From assembly GCF_016698665.1 (NCBI RefSeq), contig NZ_CP068046.1, forward strand, positions 744,001-808,000: a DNA stretch of 64,000 nucleotides. Reading direction: 5' to 3'. Under the pieces are notes generated by a model that made no database searches, was not told the origin of the DNA, and saw nothing but the letters and a program-made list of their open reading frames with translations. Below are positions 55,269 through 64,000 of this stretch, one piece after another. Numbering within the stretch: position 1 is the stretch's first letter; each line of letters begins with the position of its first letter. The DNA is from Devosia rhizoryzae (GTDB taxonomy: Bacteria; Pseudomonadota; Alphaproteobacteria; Rhizobiales; Devosiaceae). The position numbers and the translations under genes are program-made.

Positions 55269-55401
55269 CCCCCTCATCCGTCTCGCGCTGTGCGCGAGCC
55301 ACCTTCTCCCGCGAGGGGAGAAGGGTGGCACCCAGTTCGCTCATCCACCGAGCCTTCCTTCTCCCCTTGCGGGAGAAGGTGCCCGAAGGACGGACGAGGG
55401 G
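55269..55401. repeat. Palindromic intergenic repeat, copy D (murC-ddlB gap)
   Basis: Outer arms CCCCTCATCCG and CGGACGAGGGG are inverted with one mismatch. Inner hairpins are CACCTTCTCCCGCGAGGGGAGAAGGGTG and CCTTCTCCCCTTGCGGGAGAAGG. The design matches copies A-C but the sequence is a different subfamily (TTCTCCC core). It occupies the position where murB is usual. Confidence 0.85.
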
Positions 55402-55431
55402 TGTCTTTTCTGCTAAAACTGGAGCCGCCCT

Positions 55432-56352
55432 ATGAGCAAGCACGTCGCCGTCCTCATGGGCGGGTGGAACAATGAGCGCCCCGTCTCGCTGATGACCGGC
55501 GCTGGATGCGCTGCCGCCTTGCGCAAGGGCGGGTATGAGGTGACCGAGGTCGATGTCGGCCATGACGTCGCCGAAGTGCTCACTGCGCTCAAGCCTGACG
55601 TGGCGTTCAATGCCCTGCACGGTCCTTTCGGGGAGGGTGGCTATATCCAGGGCGTGCTCGAGCTTTTGCAGATCCCCTACACGCATTCGGGCGTGCTGGC
55701 GTCGGCTCTGGCCATGAACAAGCACCAGGCCAAGATCATCTTCAAGGCGGCCGGCATTCCGGTGACCGATCACACGATTGTCACCCGTGCCGAGGCGGCA
55801 CGCGCCCATGTCATGGCGCCGCCCTATGTCATCAAGCCGATTGCCGACGGCTCGAGCTTTGGCGTTTTCATCGTCAAGGCCGATACCAGCCATCCGCCGC
55901 AGGAATTGCTGCGCGAAGACTGGACTTCCGGCGAGGAAATGATGGTCGAGCGCTTCATTCCCGGGCGCGAATTGACTTGTGCGGTGATGGGCGACGTGGC
56001 GCTCGGCGTCACCGAGATCGTCACCGATCTGGCCTTTTTCAACTACGAGGCCAAGTACAGCCAGGGTGGCGCCGTGCATGTGCTGCCGGCGCAGGTGAAA
56101 CCGAAAATTTACGACAAAGTGCAACAATTTAGCCTGGCTGCTCACGCAGCTCTCGGCTGTCGCGGACTGACGCGGTGCGATTTCCGCTACAACGATGCGG
56201 CAGGCGAGGACGGCGAATTGGTGCTGCTCGAGCTCAATACCCAGCCGGGTATGACTCCGGTGTCCCTGGCGCCAGAACAGGCTGCCCATGCCGGGCATTC
56301 CTATGAAGAATTGTGCGCCTGGTTGGTGGAGGACGCGAGTTGCAACAGGTAA
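55432..56352 (+). CDS. ddlB: D-alanine-D-alanine ligase
   Basis: The 306-residue ATP-grasp enzyme has VLMGGWNNERPVSLMTG near 7-23, NALHGPFGEGGYIQGVLELL near 59-78, HSGVLASALAMNKHQAK near 84-100, KPIADGSSFGV near 135-145 and LELNTQPGMTPVSL near 266-279. It makes D-Ala-D-Ala for MurF. The ATG at 55432 has GGAG upstream. Its 3' end overlaps the start of ftsQ. Confidence 0.97.
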   Translation: MSKHVAVLMGGWNNERPVSLMTGAGCAAALRKGGYEVTEVDVGHDVAEVLTALKPDVAFNALHGPFGEGGYIQGVLELLQIPYTHSGVLASALAMNKHQAKIIFKAAGIPVTDHTIVTRAEAARAHVMAPPYVIKPIADGSSFGVFIVKADTSHPPQELLREDWTSGEEMMVERFIPGRELTCAVMGDVALGVTEIVTDLAFFNYEAKYSQGGAVHVLPAQVKPKIYDKVQQFSLAAHAALGCRGLTRCDFRYNDAAGEDGELVLLELNTQPGMTPVSLAPEQAAHAGHSYEELCAWLVEDASCNR

Positions 56353-57227
56353 AAAGCGAGGCTTTTCTCGCCGGAGCGCGGATGGTCGATCCCCGCGCGC
56401 TGCCTGTTCCCGTCCGCGCCCCGCGCAGACGTCTTGCCAACCGCTGGACCCGCCTCCGGGTGCTGCATGGCGGACTGGTCCGCCGGGGCCTGATGGTTGC
56501 GGCGTTGATCGCCGGCGCCGTCGGGCTTTACGCCGTTCGCGAGCCGATCGGTGTCACCGCCTCCAATCTCGCCACTGTGGCGCAGGGCAATTTCGCCCAA
56601 GCTGGTCTTGCCATAGGCGAGATCTCGCTGCAGGGGCAAACGCTGACCTCCGAGCAGGACATCTTCGATGCCCTCGGGATCCAGCCGCATACATCTACGC
56701 TCTCCTTTGATGTCGATGCCGCGCGGCAGCGCGTGGCTGAGCTTCCAGCGGTCGAAAGCGTCATCGTGCGCAAGACCTATCCGGGCGATGTCGCGGTCCA
56801 TATCGTCGAGAAGAAGCCAATCGCTCGCTGGCGCGTCGATGGCATCACTTTTGTCATTGATGGCGATGGCGATCAGATCGGCGAAGACGGCGGTGCCTAT
56901 GGCGACCTGCCGCTGGTGATTGGCGATGGCGCGGCGGACGACGCCCTGGTGATGATCCGGGCCATGGAAAACTTCCCCAGCCTCAAGGACGGCTTGATCG
57001 CGATTTCGCGCATCGCGGACCGGCGCTGGGACCTTCTCTACGACACTGGCCTGCGCATCCAGCTTCCGGAGCAGGGCGTGGCGCAGGCCATGACCAAGCT
57101 GGTCTCCTACCAGGACCAGTATCAGCTTCTCGACCGTGACATTGCCATCATCGATCTGCGGATCGAGACGGTGGTTGCGGTGCGCCCCAACAAGACCGAA
57201 GAACCCGAAGACCCCAAAAAATCATGA
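56340..57227 (+). CDS. ftsQ: Cell division protein FtsQ
   Basis: 295 residues: basic cytoplasmic N-terminus, one membrane helix near 47-65 (GLMVAALIAGAVGLYAVRE), a POTRA domain near 85-155 (IGEISLQGQTLTSEQDIFDAL) and the FtsQ beta domain near 155-270. TTG at 56340 is chosen because GGAGG lies 7 bases upstream inside ddlB; an ATG at 56382 would also keep the helix. It recruits FtsL/FtsB at the septum. It overlaps ftsA as ATGA. Confidence 0.9.
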   Translation: MQQVKSEAFLAGARMVDPRALPVPVRAPRRRLANRWTRLRVLHGGLVRRGLMVAALIAGAVGLYAVREPIGVTASNLATVAQGNFAQAGLAIGEISLQGQTLTSEQDIFDALGIQPHTSTLSFDVDAARQRVAELPAVESVIVRKTYPGDVAVHIVEKKPIARWRVDGITFVIDGDGDQIGEDGGAYGDLPLVIGDGAADDALVMIRAMENFPSLKDGLIAISRIADRRWDLLYDTGLRIQLPEQGVAQAMTKLVSYQDQYQLLDRDIAIIDLRIETVVAVRPNKTEEPEDPKKS

Positions 57228-58537
57228 TGATGGACGCGATGACTTCCCGGCTACGGCCGGTGCAGCCTGGCAAAACGACGCTGGTGGCGGTGCTCGACAT
57301 CGGCTCCACCAAGATCTGCTGCGTCATCGCGCGTCTTTCGCCACGCCCCGAGGGCAAGGCCCTACGTGGCCGCACCCATCAGGCCGAGGTCATTGGTTTC
57401 GGTTACGGTCAGGCTTCCGGGGTCAAGAGCGGCGTCGTTACCGATGTGGAGAAGGCCGAGCAGGCGATCCGCAATGTCGTGGGCATGGCGGAACGTGCGG
57501 CCGGGCTGACGCTGGAATCGGTGCTGGTCAATGTCACTGCCGGTCGTCTCGGCTCGGAAACCTTTTCAGCCGCCGTGTCGCTGGATGGCGAAGAGGTAGA
57601 GAAGTCCGACATCGTTCGCGTGCTGCGCGCGGTCAATTCCCGCTCCGTGCGTCCGGAACGCTCGATCGTCCATGCGCTACCGATCGGTTACGCCTTGGAC
57701 GGCCAGAAGGGCATCCGCGATCCCAAGGGGATGGTCGGCGAAAAGCTCAGCGTCGATGTTGCGGTGGTGAGCGCAGAAACGCTGGCCATGCGCAATCTCG
57801 AACTGGTGCTGCACCGCTGCCATCTGCAGATCGAGGCTCTGGTCGCGACGCCTTATGCATCCGGTCTTGCGACGCTGGTCGATGACGAAGCCCAGCTCGG
57901 CGTGGCCTGCATCGACTTCGGTGGCGCGACCACAACGGTGTCGGTCTTCAATGACGGCCACATGGTCTATGCCGATGCCATTGCCATTGGCGGTCATCAC
58001 CTGACGCTCGATATTGCGCGCCAGCTTTCTGTGAGCGTCGCCGACGCCGAGCGCCTCAAGACTCTGCATGGCTCGGTGCTGCCGGGCCAGACCGAAGATC
58101 GCGAGATGATTTCCATCCAGCCAGTCGGCGCCTCGCATGACGAAGCGCCGGGGCAGATTCCGCGGGCCGTGCTCACCCGCATCATGCGCCCGCGCATCGA
58201 AGAAATTCTCACCGCCATCCGTGACCGCATGCAGGCCACCGGCATGATGGATGTCTGCGCCCGCCGCTTCGTGCTGACCGGTGGCGCCAGCGAAATGACC
58301 GGCTTGCCCGAGGTTGCCCGGCGCACGCTGGCGCGCAACGTTCGCAATGGCCGGCCCATGGGCATTGCCGGGCTGCCCGAGATGGCCAAGGGCGCAGCCT
58401 TCGCAACCGTTGCCGGCATGCTGGTCTATCCGCAGGTCTGCCACCAGGAATATGCCGAGCCGCGCGGCTCGCGGAAGTTGACCGGCACCGATGGCTACTT
58501 CGCCCGCGTCGGAACTTGGCTGCGCTCAAGCTTTTAG
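57224..58537 (+). CDS. ftsA: Cell division protein FtsA
   Basis: A 437-residue actin-family ATPase with phosphate loop VAVLDIGSTKICCVIA near 21-36, phosphate 2 CIDFGGATTTVSVF near 223-236, adenosine loop LTGGASEMTGL near 348-358 and a C-terminal amphipathic membrane-targeting helix (ARVGTWLRSSF, last 11 residues). It tethers FtsZ to the membrane. It starts in a 4-base overlap with ftsQ. A DUF4126 gene lies between it and ftsZ. Confidence 0.97.
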   Translation: MMMDAMTSRLRPVQPGKTTLVAVLDIGSTKICCVIARLSPRPEGKALRGRTHQAEVIGFGYGQASGVKSGVVTDVEKAEQAIRNVVGMAERAAGLTLESVLVNVTAGRLGSETFSAAVSLDGEEVEKSDIVRVLRAVNSRSVRPERSIVHALPIGYALDGQKGIRDPKGMVGEKLSVDVAVVSAETLAMRNLELVLHRCHLQIEALVATPYASGLATLVDDEAQLGVACIDFGGATTTVSVFNDGHMVYADAIAIGGHHLTLDIARQLSVSVADAERLKTLHGSVLPGQTEDREMISIQPVGASHDEAPGQIPRAVLTRIMRPRIEEILTAIRDRMQATGMMDVCARRFVLTGGASEMTGLPEVARRTLARNVRNGRPMGIAGLPEMAKGAAFATVAGMLVYPQVCHQEYAEPRGSRKLTGTDGYFARVGTWLRSSF

Positions 58538-58590
58538 GATCGAAAGCGTAACCCAGCCGTTCATCCGGTAACCATTCCGGAGAACGACGA

Positions 58591-59064
58591 ATGCTTCGAT
58601 CCTTTCTTATCGGCCTTGTCGCAGGCCAGCGCGGCATCACCCCATTAGCCACGATCGGCCTTGCGACATATCGCGGCGAGGTCGACGATGACCTGCCGCT
58701 GCAAAAGCTCTTTCATAATCCGGTGGTGACCGCCGGCGCCGTGGCTTTCGCGGCGGCGGAAATGGCGGGCGACAAGATGAAGTCGGCGCCGGACCGCACC
58801 ATCCCGATCGGGCTTGGCGTCCGCGCCATCACCGCGGCCTATGCAGGAGCAGCGCTGGCGCCACGCCGCCAGCAGGTCAGCGGCGCCGTGGTGGCGGTCG
58901 CGGCGGCGATGGTCTCGTCCTATATCGGGCTCGGCATGCGCAAGGCGGCGATGCGGCAGGTCGGGCAGACGCCGAGCGGGCTCGTAGAAGATGCGCTGGT
59001 GTTTGGCAGTGCCCTTGCGATCACCAACCCGCAGCTGACCGGCACGCAGGGATTGCTCGAGTAG
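58591..59064 (+). CDS. DUF4126 domain-containing membrane protein
   Basis: 157 residues, mostly hydrophobic, with about three to four membrane segments and the family-like region NPVVTAGAVAFAAAEMAGDKM and GLGVRAITAAYAGAALA. DUF4126 proteins are small membrane proteins of unknown function. The ATG at 58591 follows GGAGAACGACGA. It sits between ftsA and ftsZ, genes that normally adjoin, suggesting either insertion or a division-linked role. Confidence 0.82.
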   Translation: MLRSFLIGLVAGQRGITPLATIGLATYRGEVDDDLPLQKLFHNPVVTAGAVAFAAAEMAGDKMKSAPDRTIPIGLGVRAITAAYAGAALAPRRQQVSGAVVAVAAAMVSSYIGLGMRKAAMRQVGQTPSGLVEDALVFGSALAITNPQLTGTQGLLE

Positions 59065-59105
59065 CGCTGACGAAGAGGTCTCAGGGTCGGAAGAGGCGTG
59101 GCTGG

Positions 59106-59191
59106 TTAACAAAGGCGTAATCGGTAACCGCTCGTTGTCGCATTTTGCGGGAAAGTTAACGCAAAGCGGTCACTTGTTAGGGTGGGGTTAA
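59106..59191 (+). promoter_or_regulatory. Possible CtrA-like elements upstream of ftsZ
   Basis: Two near matches to the CtrA consensus TTAA-N7-TTAA: TTAA-N7-GTAA (59106-59120) and TTAG-N7-TTAA (59177-59191), each with one mismatch. Further TTAA motifs occur nearby. ftsZ is a CtrA target in Caulobacter and some rhizobia, so control of ftsZ by CtrA is plausible but not proven. Confidence 0.4.
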
Positions 59192-59239
59192 CGAATTGGC
59201 CCGTAAATCTTAACCAACCACGCCACTATGAGGCCACCT

Positions 59240-60907
59240 ATGACCATCAACCTCACGATCCCGGATATCCAAGAACTAAAGCCCCGCATCACCGTCTTCG
59301 GTTGCGGTGGTGCTGGCGGCAACGCCGTTAACAACATGATCGAATCCGGGCTCGATGGCGTGGATTTCGTTGTTGCCAACACGGACGCCCAGGCTCTGGC
59401 GCTGTCCAAGGCCCAGCGCATCATCCAGCTCGGCGTCGGTGTTACCGAAGGCCTCGGTGCTGGTTCGCACCCGGAAGTCGGTCGTGCGGCCGCCGAAGAA
59501 AGCTGGGACGAGATCAACGATCACCTTTCCGGCTCGCACATGGTGTTCATCACCGCCGGCATGGGTGGTGGTACCGGCACCGGTGCTGCTCCAGTGGTTG
59601 CTCGTGCTGCCCGCGAACAGGGCATCCTGACGGTTGGCGTGGTCACCAAGCCGTTCAACTTCGAAGGCAATCGCCGTGCGCGTCTTGCCGAAGACGGCAT
59701 TGACGAACTGCATCGCCATGTCGATACGCTGATCGTCATTCCGAACCAGAACCTTTTCCGCGTCGCCAACGAAAAGACCACCTTCGCCGACGCTTTCGCG
59801 ATGGCCGACCAGGTGCTGTTCTCTGGCGTTGCCTGCATCACCGACCTCATGGTCAAGGAAGGTCTCATCAACCTCGACTTCGCCGACGTTCGCGCCGTAA
59901 TGCGCGGCATGGGCAAGGCGATGATGGGCACCGGCGAAGCGTCGGGCGAAGACCGTGCGCGCCACGCCGCTGAAGCTGCGATCGCCAACCCGCTGCTCGA
60001 CGACGTGTCGATGCAGGGTGCCCGCGGCCTCCTGATCTCGATCACCGGCGGTCCGGACCTGACCCTTTACGAAGTCGACGAAGCGGCAAGCCGCATCCGC
60101 GAGGAAGTCGACACCGATTGCAACATTATCCTGGGCGCAACCTACGATCCGAGCCTCACCGGCACGATCCGCGTCTCGGTTGTTGCCACCGGCACCGATG
60201 CGACCATGGTTCAAGCAATGGAGCCGGCCAAGCCGCACGCGTCCCGCACCCCTTTATCCGTTAAGCGTCACGTCCCGGTCGAAGCCAGCCGACCAGTCGT
60301 GCCGCAGCCGGTGCCAGAGCCGGGCATGATCGAAGTCGAAGAGATTGGCCACCAGGTCGAAGCTGCCGTTGCTGAAGCCTTTGCTGCCCAGCAGGCTGCT
60401 CCATCGTACCATCACGAAGACGACGGTATCGTGGTCGAGCCCTATGTGCCCGCCGCCGAATCGATGGCTGAGCCCGAAGAGGCTCCGATCGTTGAAGACC
60501 GTCCGATTCCGAGCGTCTACGTGCCGTCCCATGCGGCCCGTCCGGATGGTCAGCGCCGCATGCCGCGCACCGAGGAGCTTCCGGCTGTTGCGCGCCGGAC
60601 ACAGGAAGCACAGGATCAGCAGGGCGGCGAGCCCCGCAATGCTCGTGCCCTGTTCAAGCGCCTTGCCTCCAATGTAGGCCTCAACCTTGGTCAGCCGGCT
60701 GCGGAAGCCAAGCCCGAGCCGCGCCTGTCGATGGCCGATGATGCGGCTGCCCGCAGCGCCATTGAGGCAGGCGGCGCAAGGACTTCGCGCGTTTCCTCTC
60801 CGGTCGAGGGTGCTCGTGGTACGCTCGACAACCAGGGCAGGGCGGCTGCTGCGCCTGTGCAGAAGGATAGCCTCGAAATTCCGGCATTCCTGCGCAAGCA
60901 CGGTTGA
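59240..60907 (+). CDS. ftsZ: Cell division GTPase FtsZ
   Basis: 555 residues: GTPase domain with [13 protein letters not shown] near 21-33, tubulin signature GGGTGTG near 109-115, T7 loop [11 protein letters not shown] near 206-216, then a long proline/acid-rich linker (about 325-540) and the C-terminal peptide [11 protein letters not shown] that binds FtsA and others. The ATG at 59240 has GAGG upstream; the ATG at 59228 lacks one. The long linker is typical of alphaproteobacteria. It ends with a strong terminator. Confidence 0.98.
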   Translation: MTINLTIPDIQELKPRITVFGCGGAGGNAVNNMIESGLDGVDFVVANTDAQALALSKAQRIIQLGVGVTEGLGAGSHPEVGRAAAEESWDEINDHLSGSHMVFITAGMGGGTGTGAAPVVARAAREQGILTVGVVTKPFNFEGNRRARLAEDGIDELHRHVDTLIVIPNQNLFRVANEKTTFADAFAMADQVLFSGVACITDLMVKEGLINLDFADVRAVMRGMGKAMMGTGEASGEDRARHAAEAAIANPLLDDVSMQGARGLLISITGGPDLTLYEVDEAASRIREEVDTDCNIILGATYDPSLTGTIRVSVVATGTDATMVQAMEPAKPHASRTPLSVKRHVPVEASRPVVPQPVPEPGMIEVEEIGHQVEAAVAEAFAAQQAAPSYHHEDDGIVVEPYVPAAESMAEPEEAPIVEDRPIPSVYVPSHAARPDGQRRMPRTEELPAVARRTQEAQDQQGGEPRNARALFKRLASNVGLNLGQPAAEAKPEPRLSMADDAAARSAIEAGGARTSRVSSPVEGARGTLDNQGRAAAAPVQKDSLEIPAFLRKHG

Positions 60908-60935
60908 TTGGCTCTCAACTGCGACACGAAAGCTC

Positions 60936-60967
60936 TCTCGGTGCGGCTTCCGCACCGAGATTTTTTT
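60936..60967 (+). terminator. Intrinsic terminator of ftsZ
   Basis: TCTCGGTGCG, loop GCTTC, CGCACCGAGA, then seven T residues. It ends the ftsZ transcript before lpxC. Confidence 0.93.
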
Positions 60968-61012
60968 AGCTAACAGATGCGTGAAATACGACTTCGGTAG
61001 GGTGTGCCCAGG

Positions 61013-61969
61013 ATGATCAGACTATCGACGCGTCAGCGCACCCTTGCCGGCGATGTTTCTTTCGCAGGCTATGGCGTGCACGGCGCCCAGCCGGTGACCC
61101 TCACCATGGGTCCCGCAGCGCCCGATAGCGGCTATCTTATCCGCCGTCAGTTGAGCGACGGTACCTTCTCTGCTTCCGTGCAGGTGCACCATTCGCGCGT
61201 CACTCGCACGACGCTGTGCACCACGCTTGATCTGGGCGATAGCGTCAGTGTTGCCACTGTCGAGCATGTGGTCTCCGCCCTGTCCGGCATGGGCGTCGAC
61301 AATGCGATGATCACGCTCGATGGCCCGGAATGCCCGATCATGGATGGGTCTGCCCACCCATTCGCCGAAGCGATCCTGATGGTTGGGCTGGAAATTCAGC
61401 CTGCCCAGAAAAAGTTCCTCAAGGTCGTCCGTGCCGTCACCGTGCGCAACAACGACGCCTTTGCCGCGCTTGAACCCTATAACGGCCGCGCGCTCGATCT
61501 CGAAATCGACTTTGACTCCAAGGTCATCGGCCGCCAGCGCATGATCTTCGACTGGACGCCGCGCCGCTATTTCGAAGATGTCGCCCGCGCCCGCACCTTC
61601 GGTTTCGTGCGCGACGCCAAGATCCTGCGCCAGGCCGGTTATGCCCTCGGTTCCAGCCTCGACAATTCCATCACCGTGCACGAAGACCGCGTGCTCAATC
61701 CGGGCGGCTTGCGCTTCGAAGACGAGTTCGTGCGCCACAAGCTGCTCGACGCGATCGGTGATCTGTCGCTCGCTGGCCTGCCGATCTGGGGGCGCTTCCG
61801 ATCCTACAAGGGCGGGCACGCGCTTAATGCGCATGTGCTGACGGGTCTCTTCTCCAGCGAAGCCAATTATGAGATAGTGAACGCTGAAGACCTGACACTG
61901 GAATTCGAGGCGTTCGACGACCAGCCCGAAGGCCTGGCAGTTCAGCCTTACCTTCGGTCCGTGCGCTGA
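61013..61969 (+). CDS. lpxC: UDP-3-O-acyl-N-acetylglucosamine deacetylase LpxC
   Basis: The 318-residue zinc deacetylase of lipid A synthesis has zinc ligands His85 (TVEHVVSAL), His242 and Asp246 (RHKLLDAIGDL) and catalytic His269 (KGGHALN). It catalyses the committed step of the Raetz pathway. The ATG at 61013 begins the conserved RLSTRQRTLAGDVSF; a GTG at 61004 is the longer option. It follows the ftsZ terminator, so it has its own promoter. Confidence 0.97.
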   Translation: MIRLSTRQRTLAGDVSFAGYGVHGAQPVTLTMGPAAPDSGYLIRRQLSDGTFSASVQVHHSRVTRTTLCTTLDLGDSVSVATVEHVVSALSGMGVDNAMITLDGPECPIMDGSAHPFAEAILMVGLEIQPAQKKFLKVVRAVTVRNNDAFAALEPYNGRALDLEIDFDSKVIGRQRMIFDWTPRRYFEDVARARTFGFVRDAKILRQAGYALGSSLDNSITVHEDRVLNPGGLRFEDEFVRHKLLDAIGDLSLAGLPIWGRFRSYKGGHALNAHVLTGLFSSEANYEIVNAEDLTLEFEAFDDQPEGLAVQPYLRSVR

Positions 61970-62050
61970 GCCACGGCGCCGCGCCACAGTTTTGATCCAT
62001 TTGCCAACTACGCCGCGCCCATCTGCGGATGATTAAGAACGGGGCCGTTT

Positions 62051-62896
62051 GTGAAGCTTGACGTTGTGAGCCAGTTCGCCAACCGGTCGATCCGGTTCGC
62101 CCTCATTGGCCTTTTCGCTGCCGTGCTGACGGCCTGTTCCGGCGGTGGCCTTTTCGGGCCCCCCAAGCTCAAGGAAGATCCGATTGTTCCGGCGGCATCG
62201 CTCTACCAGAGCGCGCTCAACGATATGGATCGCCAGTATTATCAGAGCGCGATCAAGAGCCTGGAAAAGCTTGAGCGCCAGCATCCGCGCGATCCGCTGA
62301 CCGAAAAAGGCAAGCTGATGCTTGTCTATGCAAACTATCGCAGCGGTGAACTGGACGAGGCGGTGCTTGCCGCCGACCGGTACCTCGCGCTTTACCCCAA
62401 CACCAAGGACGTGCCCTACGTTCTTTGGCTCAAGGCGACGGCCTACTTTGCGCAGATCAAGGACATTACCCGTGATCAGCAGCTGTCGCGAGACGCCATC
62501 GATACTTATACGCTGCTGATCAACAACTATCCCAAGTCCGAACACGCTGCCGACGCCAAGGAAAAGCTCCTTGTCGCCTATGATCAGCTGGCCGGTAAGG
62601 AAATGTCGGTTGGCCGCTACTACCTCGGCAATGGTCAATATGCCGCCGCCATCAACCGCTTCCGCGAAGTGGTGGAGACCTGGCAGACCTCGACCCATAT
62701 CGAAGAAGCGCTGTATCGCCTGACCGAAGGCTACCTGCTGCTCGGCCTCACCAATGAAGCCATGTCCGCGGCGGCCGTGCTGGGTCACAACTATCCGTCG
62801 AGCGAGTGGTACAAGCGTGCATTTGCACTCCTCGGCAAACAGGGCCTTGCGCCGCAGCTCAACTCGGGCAGCTGGCTGGCGGCGCATCGCCGCTGA
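62051..62896 (+). CDS. bamD: Outer membrane assembly lipoprotein BamD
   Basis: 281 residues: lipoprotein signal with lipobox LTAC (Cys near 29), then about five TPR helices (for example LYQSALNDMDRQYYQSAIKSL, YYLGNGQYAAAINRFREVVE) as in BamD/ComL. It is an essential part of the BAM complex inserting beta-barrels. The start is GTG at 62051; no ATG fits the signal peptide better. A terminator follows. Confidence 0.95.
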   Translation: MKLDVVSQFANRSIRFALIGLFAAVLTACSGGGLFGPPKLKEDPIVPAASLYQSALNDMDRQYYQSAIKSLEKLERQHPRDPLTEKGKLMLVYANYRSGELDEAVLAADRYLALYPNTKDVPYVLWLKATAYFAQIKDITRDQQLSRDAIDTYTLLINNYPKSEHAADAKEKLLVAYDQLAGKEMSVGRYYLGNGQYAAAINRFREVVETWQTSTHIEEALYRLTEGYLLLGLTNEAMSAAAVLGHNYPSSEWYKRAFALLGKQGLAPQLNSGSWLAAHRR

Positions 62897-62919
62897 TCCT
62901 CAGCGTCAGGAATTGGATC

Positions 62920-62944
62920 GGGCCCTGCGGGGCCCTTTCTTTTT
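62920..62944 (+). terminator. Intrinsic terminator of bamD
   Basis: GGGCCC, loop TGCG, GGGCCC, then TTTCTTTTT. Confidence 0.88.
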
Positions 62945-63054
62945 AAGGGGATGCGCCGTGCACCCCGTTGCTATTTTGTTCTGCTCCGATATCATGCGCT
63001 TGTTTCGGCCCCTGGGCTGACAGACGCATCGGTTAGCCACGGGAAGCTACGCGC

Positions 63055-64000
63055 ATGCTCAACGCGCTTTCGGTCCGCAATATCGTCCTCATCGACCAGC
63101 TCGACCTGGCGCTCGACAACGGCATGACCGTGCTTACCGGCGAGACCGGTGCCGGCAAGTCTATCCTCCTGGACGCCATGACGCTGGCGCTCGGGGGCAG
63201 AGGCGACGCCTCGCTGGTGCGTCAAGGGCAGGAGAGCGGGCAGGTCGTGGCCGTGCTCGAACTTGCCGCGACGCATCCGGCACGCGCCCTGTTGCGCGAC
63301 AATGCCATCCCGGACGACGAGGATGTGATCCTCCGGCGCGTGCAGTTTGCCGACGGCCGCACGCGCGCCTTTATCAATGACCAGCCGGTTTCTGCCTCGC
63401 TGCTGCAAAAGGTCGGCAGCCAGATTGTCGAGATCCACGGCCAGCACGACGACCGCGCGCTGGTCGACGTGGCAACCCACCGTGCGGCCCTCGATGCCTT
63501 TGGCGAGTTAGCGAAGCCGGTGGCCGCCGTGCGCGACCTTTGGTCGGCGCTGGTCGAGGCGCAGCAATCGGTTTCGGAACAGCGGGCCCTGGTGGCCGAA
63601 GCCGTGGCCGCGGAAGATTATGCGCGCCATGCCGTCGAGGAACTCGGAAAGCTAAAGCCTGCTTTGGGCGAGGAAACCGAACTTGCCGAACGCCGGCAGC
63701 AGTTGCAGCAGGCGGAAAAGGCGTCGTCCGACGTGGTCGAGATCGACGAGATTCTCAACGGCCCCAATGCGCCCACGCCCGCACTTGCTTCATTGATGCG
63801 CCGATTGGCGCGCAAGATCGATACCGGCGCAACGCTGTTCCAGCCGATCGTTGATGCACTCGATGCGTCGCTCGTGACGCTGGATCGCACGACGGATGCG
63901 CTCGAGGAGCTCAAGCGAGAGATGGCCTTCGATCCGCGCGAGCTCGAGGAGGTCGAGGAGCGGCTATTCGCCTTGCGGGCCGCTGCGCGCAAGCATCAGA
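63055..64000 (+). CDS. recN: DNA repair protein RecN (partial, cut by window end)
   Basis: The first 315 codons of a RecN-type SMC-like ATPase. They show Walker A GETGAGKSI near 29-37, the conserved opening LNALSVRNIVLIDQLDLAL, the HGQHDDRALVD segment near 138-148 and the start of the coiled coil (about 160-315). RecN works in double-strand break repair. The ATG at 63055 opens directly at the conserved N-terminus. The gene runs off the right edge, so its C-terminal ATPase half is not seen. Confidence 0.95.
   Translation, partial: MLNALSVRNIVLIDQLDLALDNGMTVLTGETGAGKSILLDAMTLALGGRGDASLVRQGQESGQVVAVLELAATHPARALLRDNAIPDDEDVILRRVQFADGRTRAFINDQPVSASLLQKVGSQIVEIHGQHDDRALVDVATHRAALDAFGELAKPVAAVRDLWSALVEAQQSVSEQRALVAEAVAAEDYARHAVEELGKLKPALGEETELAERRQQLQQAEKASSDVVEIDEILNGPNAPTPALASLMRRLARKIDTGATLFQPIVDALDASLVTLDRTTDALEELKREMAFDPRELEEVEERLFALRAAARKHQ

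Overview
The window is high-GC alphaproteobacterial chromosome, most likely from a Hyphomicrobiales (Rhizobiales) bacterium of the Devosia type. This rests on the division/cell-wall cluster layout, the FtsZ tail, EcfG-type (GGAAC-N16-CGTT) promoters, an NspC/carboxynorspermidine dehydrogenase pair, a heme oxygenase/bacteriophytochrome pair, and ~100 bp palindromic intergenic repeats. The genus is inference; no 16S gene is present.

Layout. (1) 1-12965, urea module: on the minus strand urtABCDE (high-affinity urea ABC importer), then ureD, ureA, a HupE/UreJ-like protein and ureB (ureC lies off the left edge). Divergent from urtA is a very large sensor kinase with an NCS1-permease-like membrane domain, a cysteine-rich module, a histidine kinase and a receiver, followed by an overlapping LuxR-type response regulator. 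(2) 12966-31812, stress and light: a candidate EcfG-driven small RNA, Cu/Zn superoxide dismutase sodC, a YdeP-like molybdopterin oxidoreductase, an AI-2E-type exporter with a GAF-like tail, ettA, nudC, small secreted proteins, a hydrolase, a host-attachment-family protein, rarD, divergent oxyR/katG, a DUF2336 protein, and a heme oxygenase/bacteriophytochrome operon. (3) 31849-41805: an ArsR-methyltransferase regulator with metF behind a perfect palindromic operator, a Pro/Ala-rich membrane protein, a TerB-DnaJ protein, rnpB (RNase P RNA), two polyamine genes, and a three-gene two-component operon. (4) 41999-64000: the dcw division/cell-wall cluster rsmH-ftsL-ftsI-murE-murF-mraY, an inserted ECF sigma/anti-sigma/DUF4394 cassette, then ftsW-murG-murC-ddlB-ftsQ-ftsA, a DUF4126 gene, ftsZ, lpxC, bamD and the start of recN. 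murD and murB, normally in this cluster, are not in the window.

How the parts work together. Urea is bound by UrtA, imported by UrtBC/UrtDE and hydrolysed by urease; the divergent transporter-like kinase and its regulator are the obvious candidates for controlling this. SodC and the candidate sRNA carry matching general-stress promoters and converge on each other. The ECF cassette has identical GCATCC-N17-GGTAAY elements facing both ways, which predicts that the sigma factor controls its own operon and the secreted DUF4394 protein. The dcw genes are tightly coupled by ATGA overlaps, interrupted by palindromic repeats (murE/murF and murC/ddlB) and by the sigma cassette, which has its own terminator. 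No tRNA, CRISPR array, transposase or prophage was seen, and no gene-free stretch exceeds 300 bases apart from the region occupied by rnpB.
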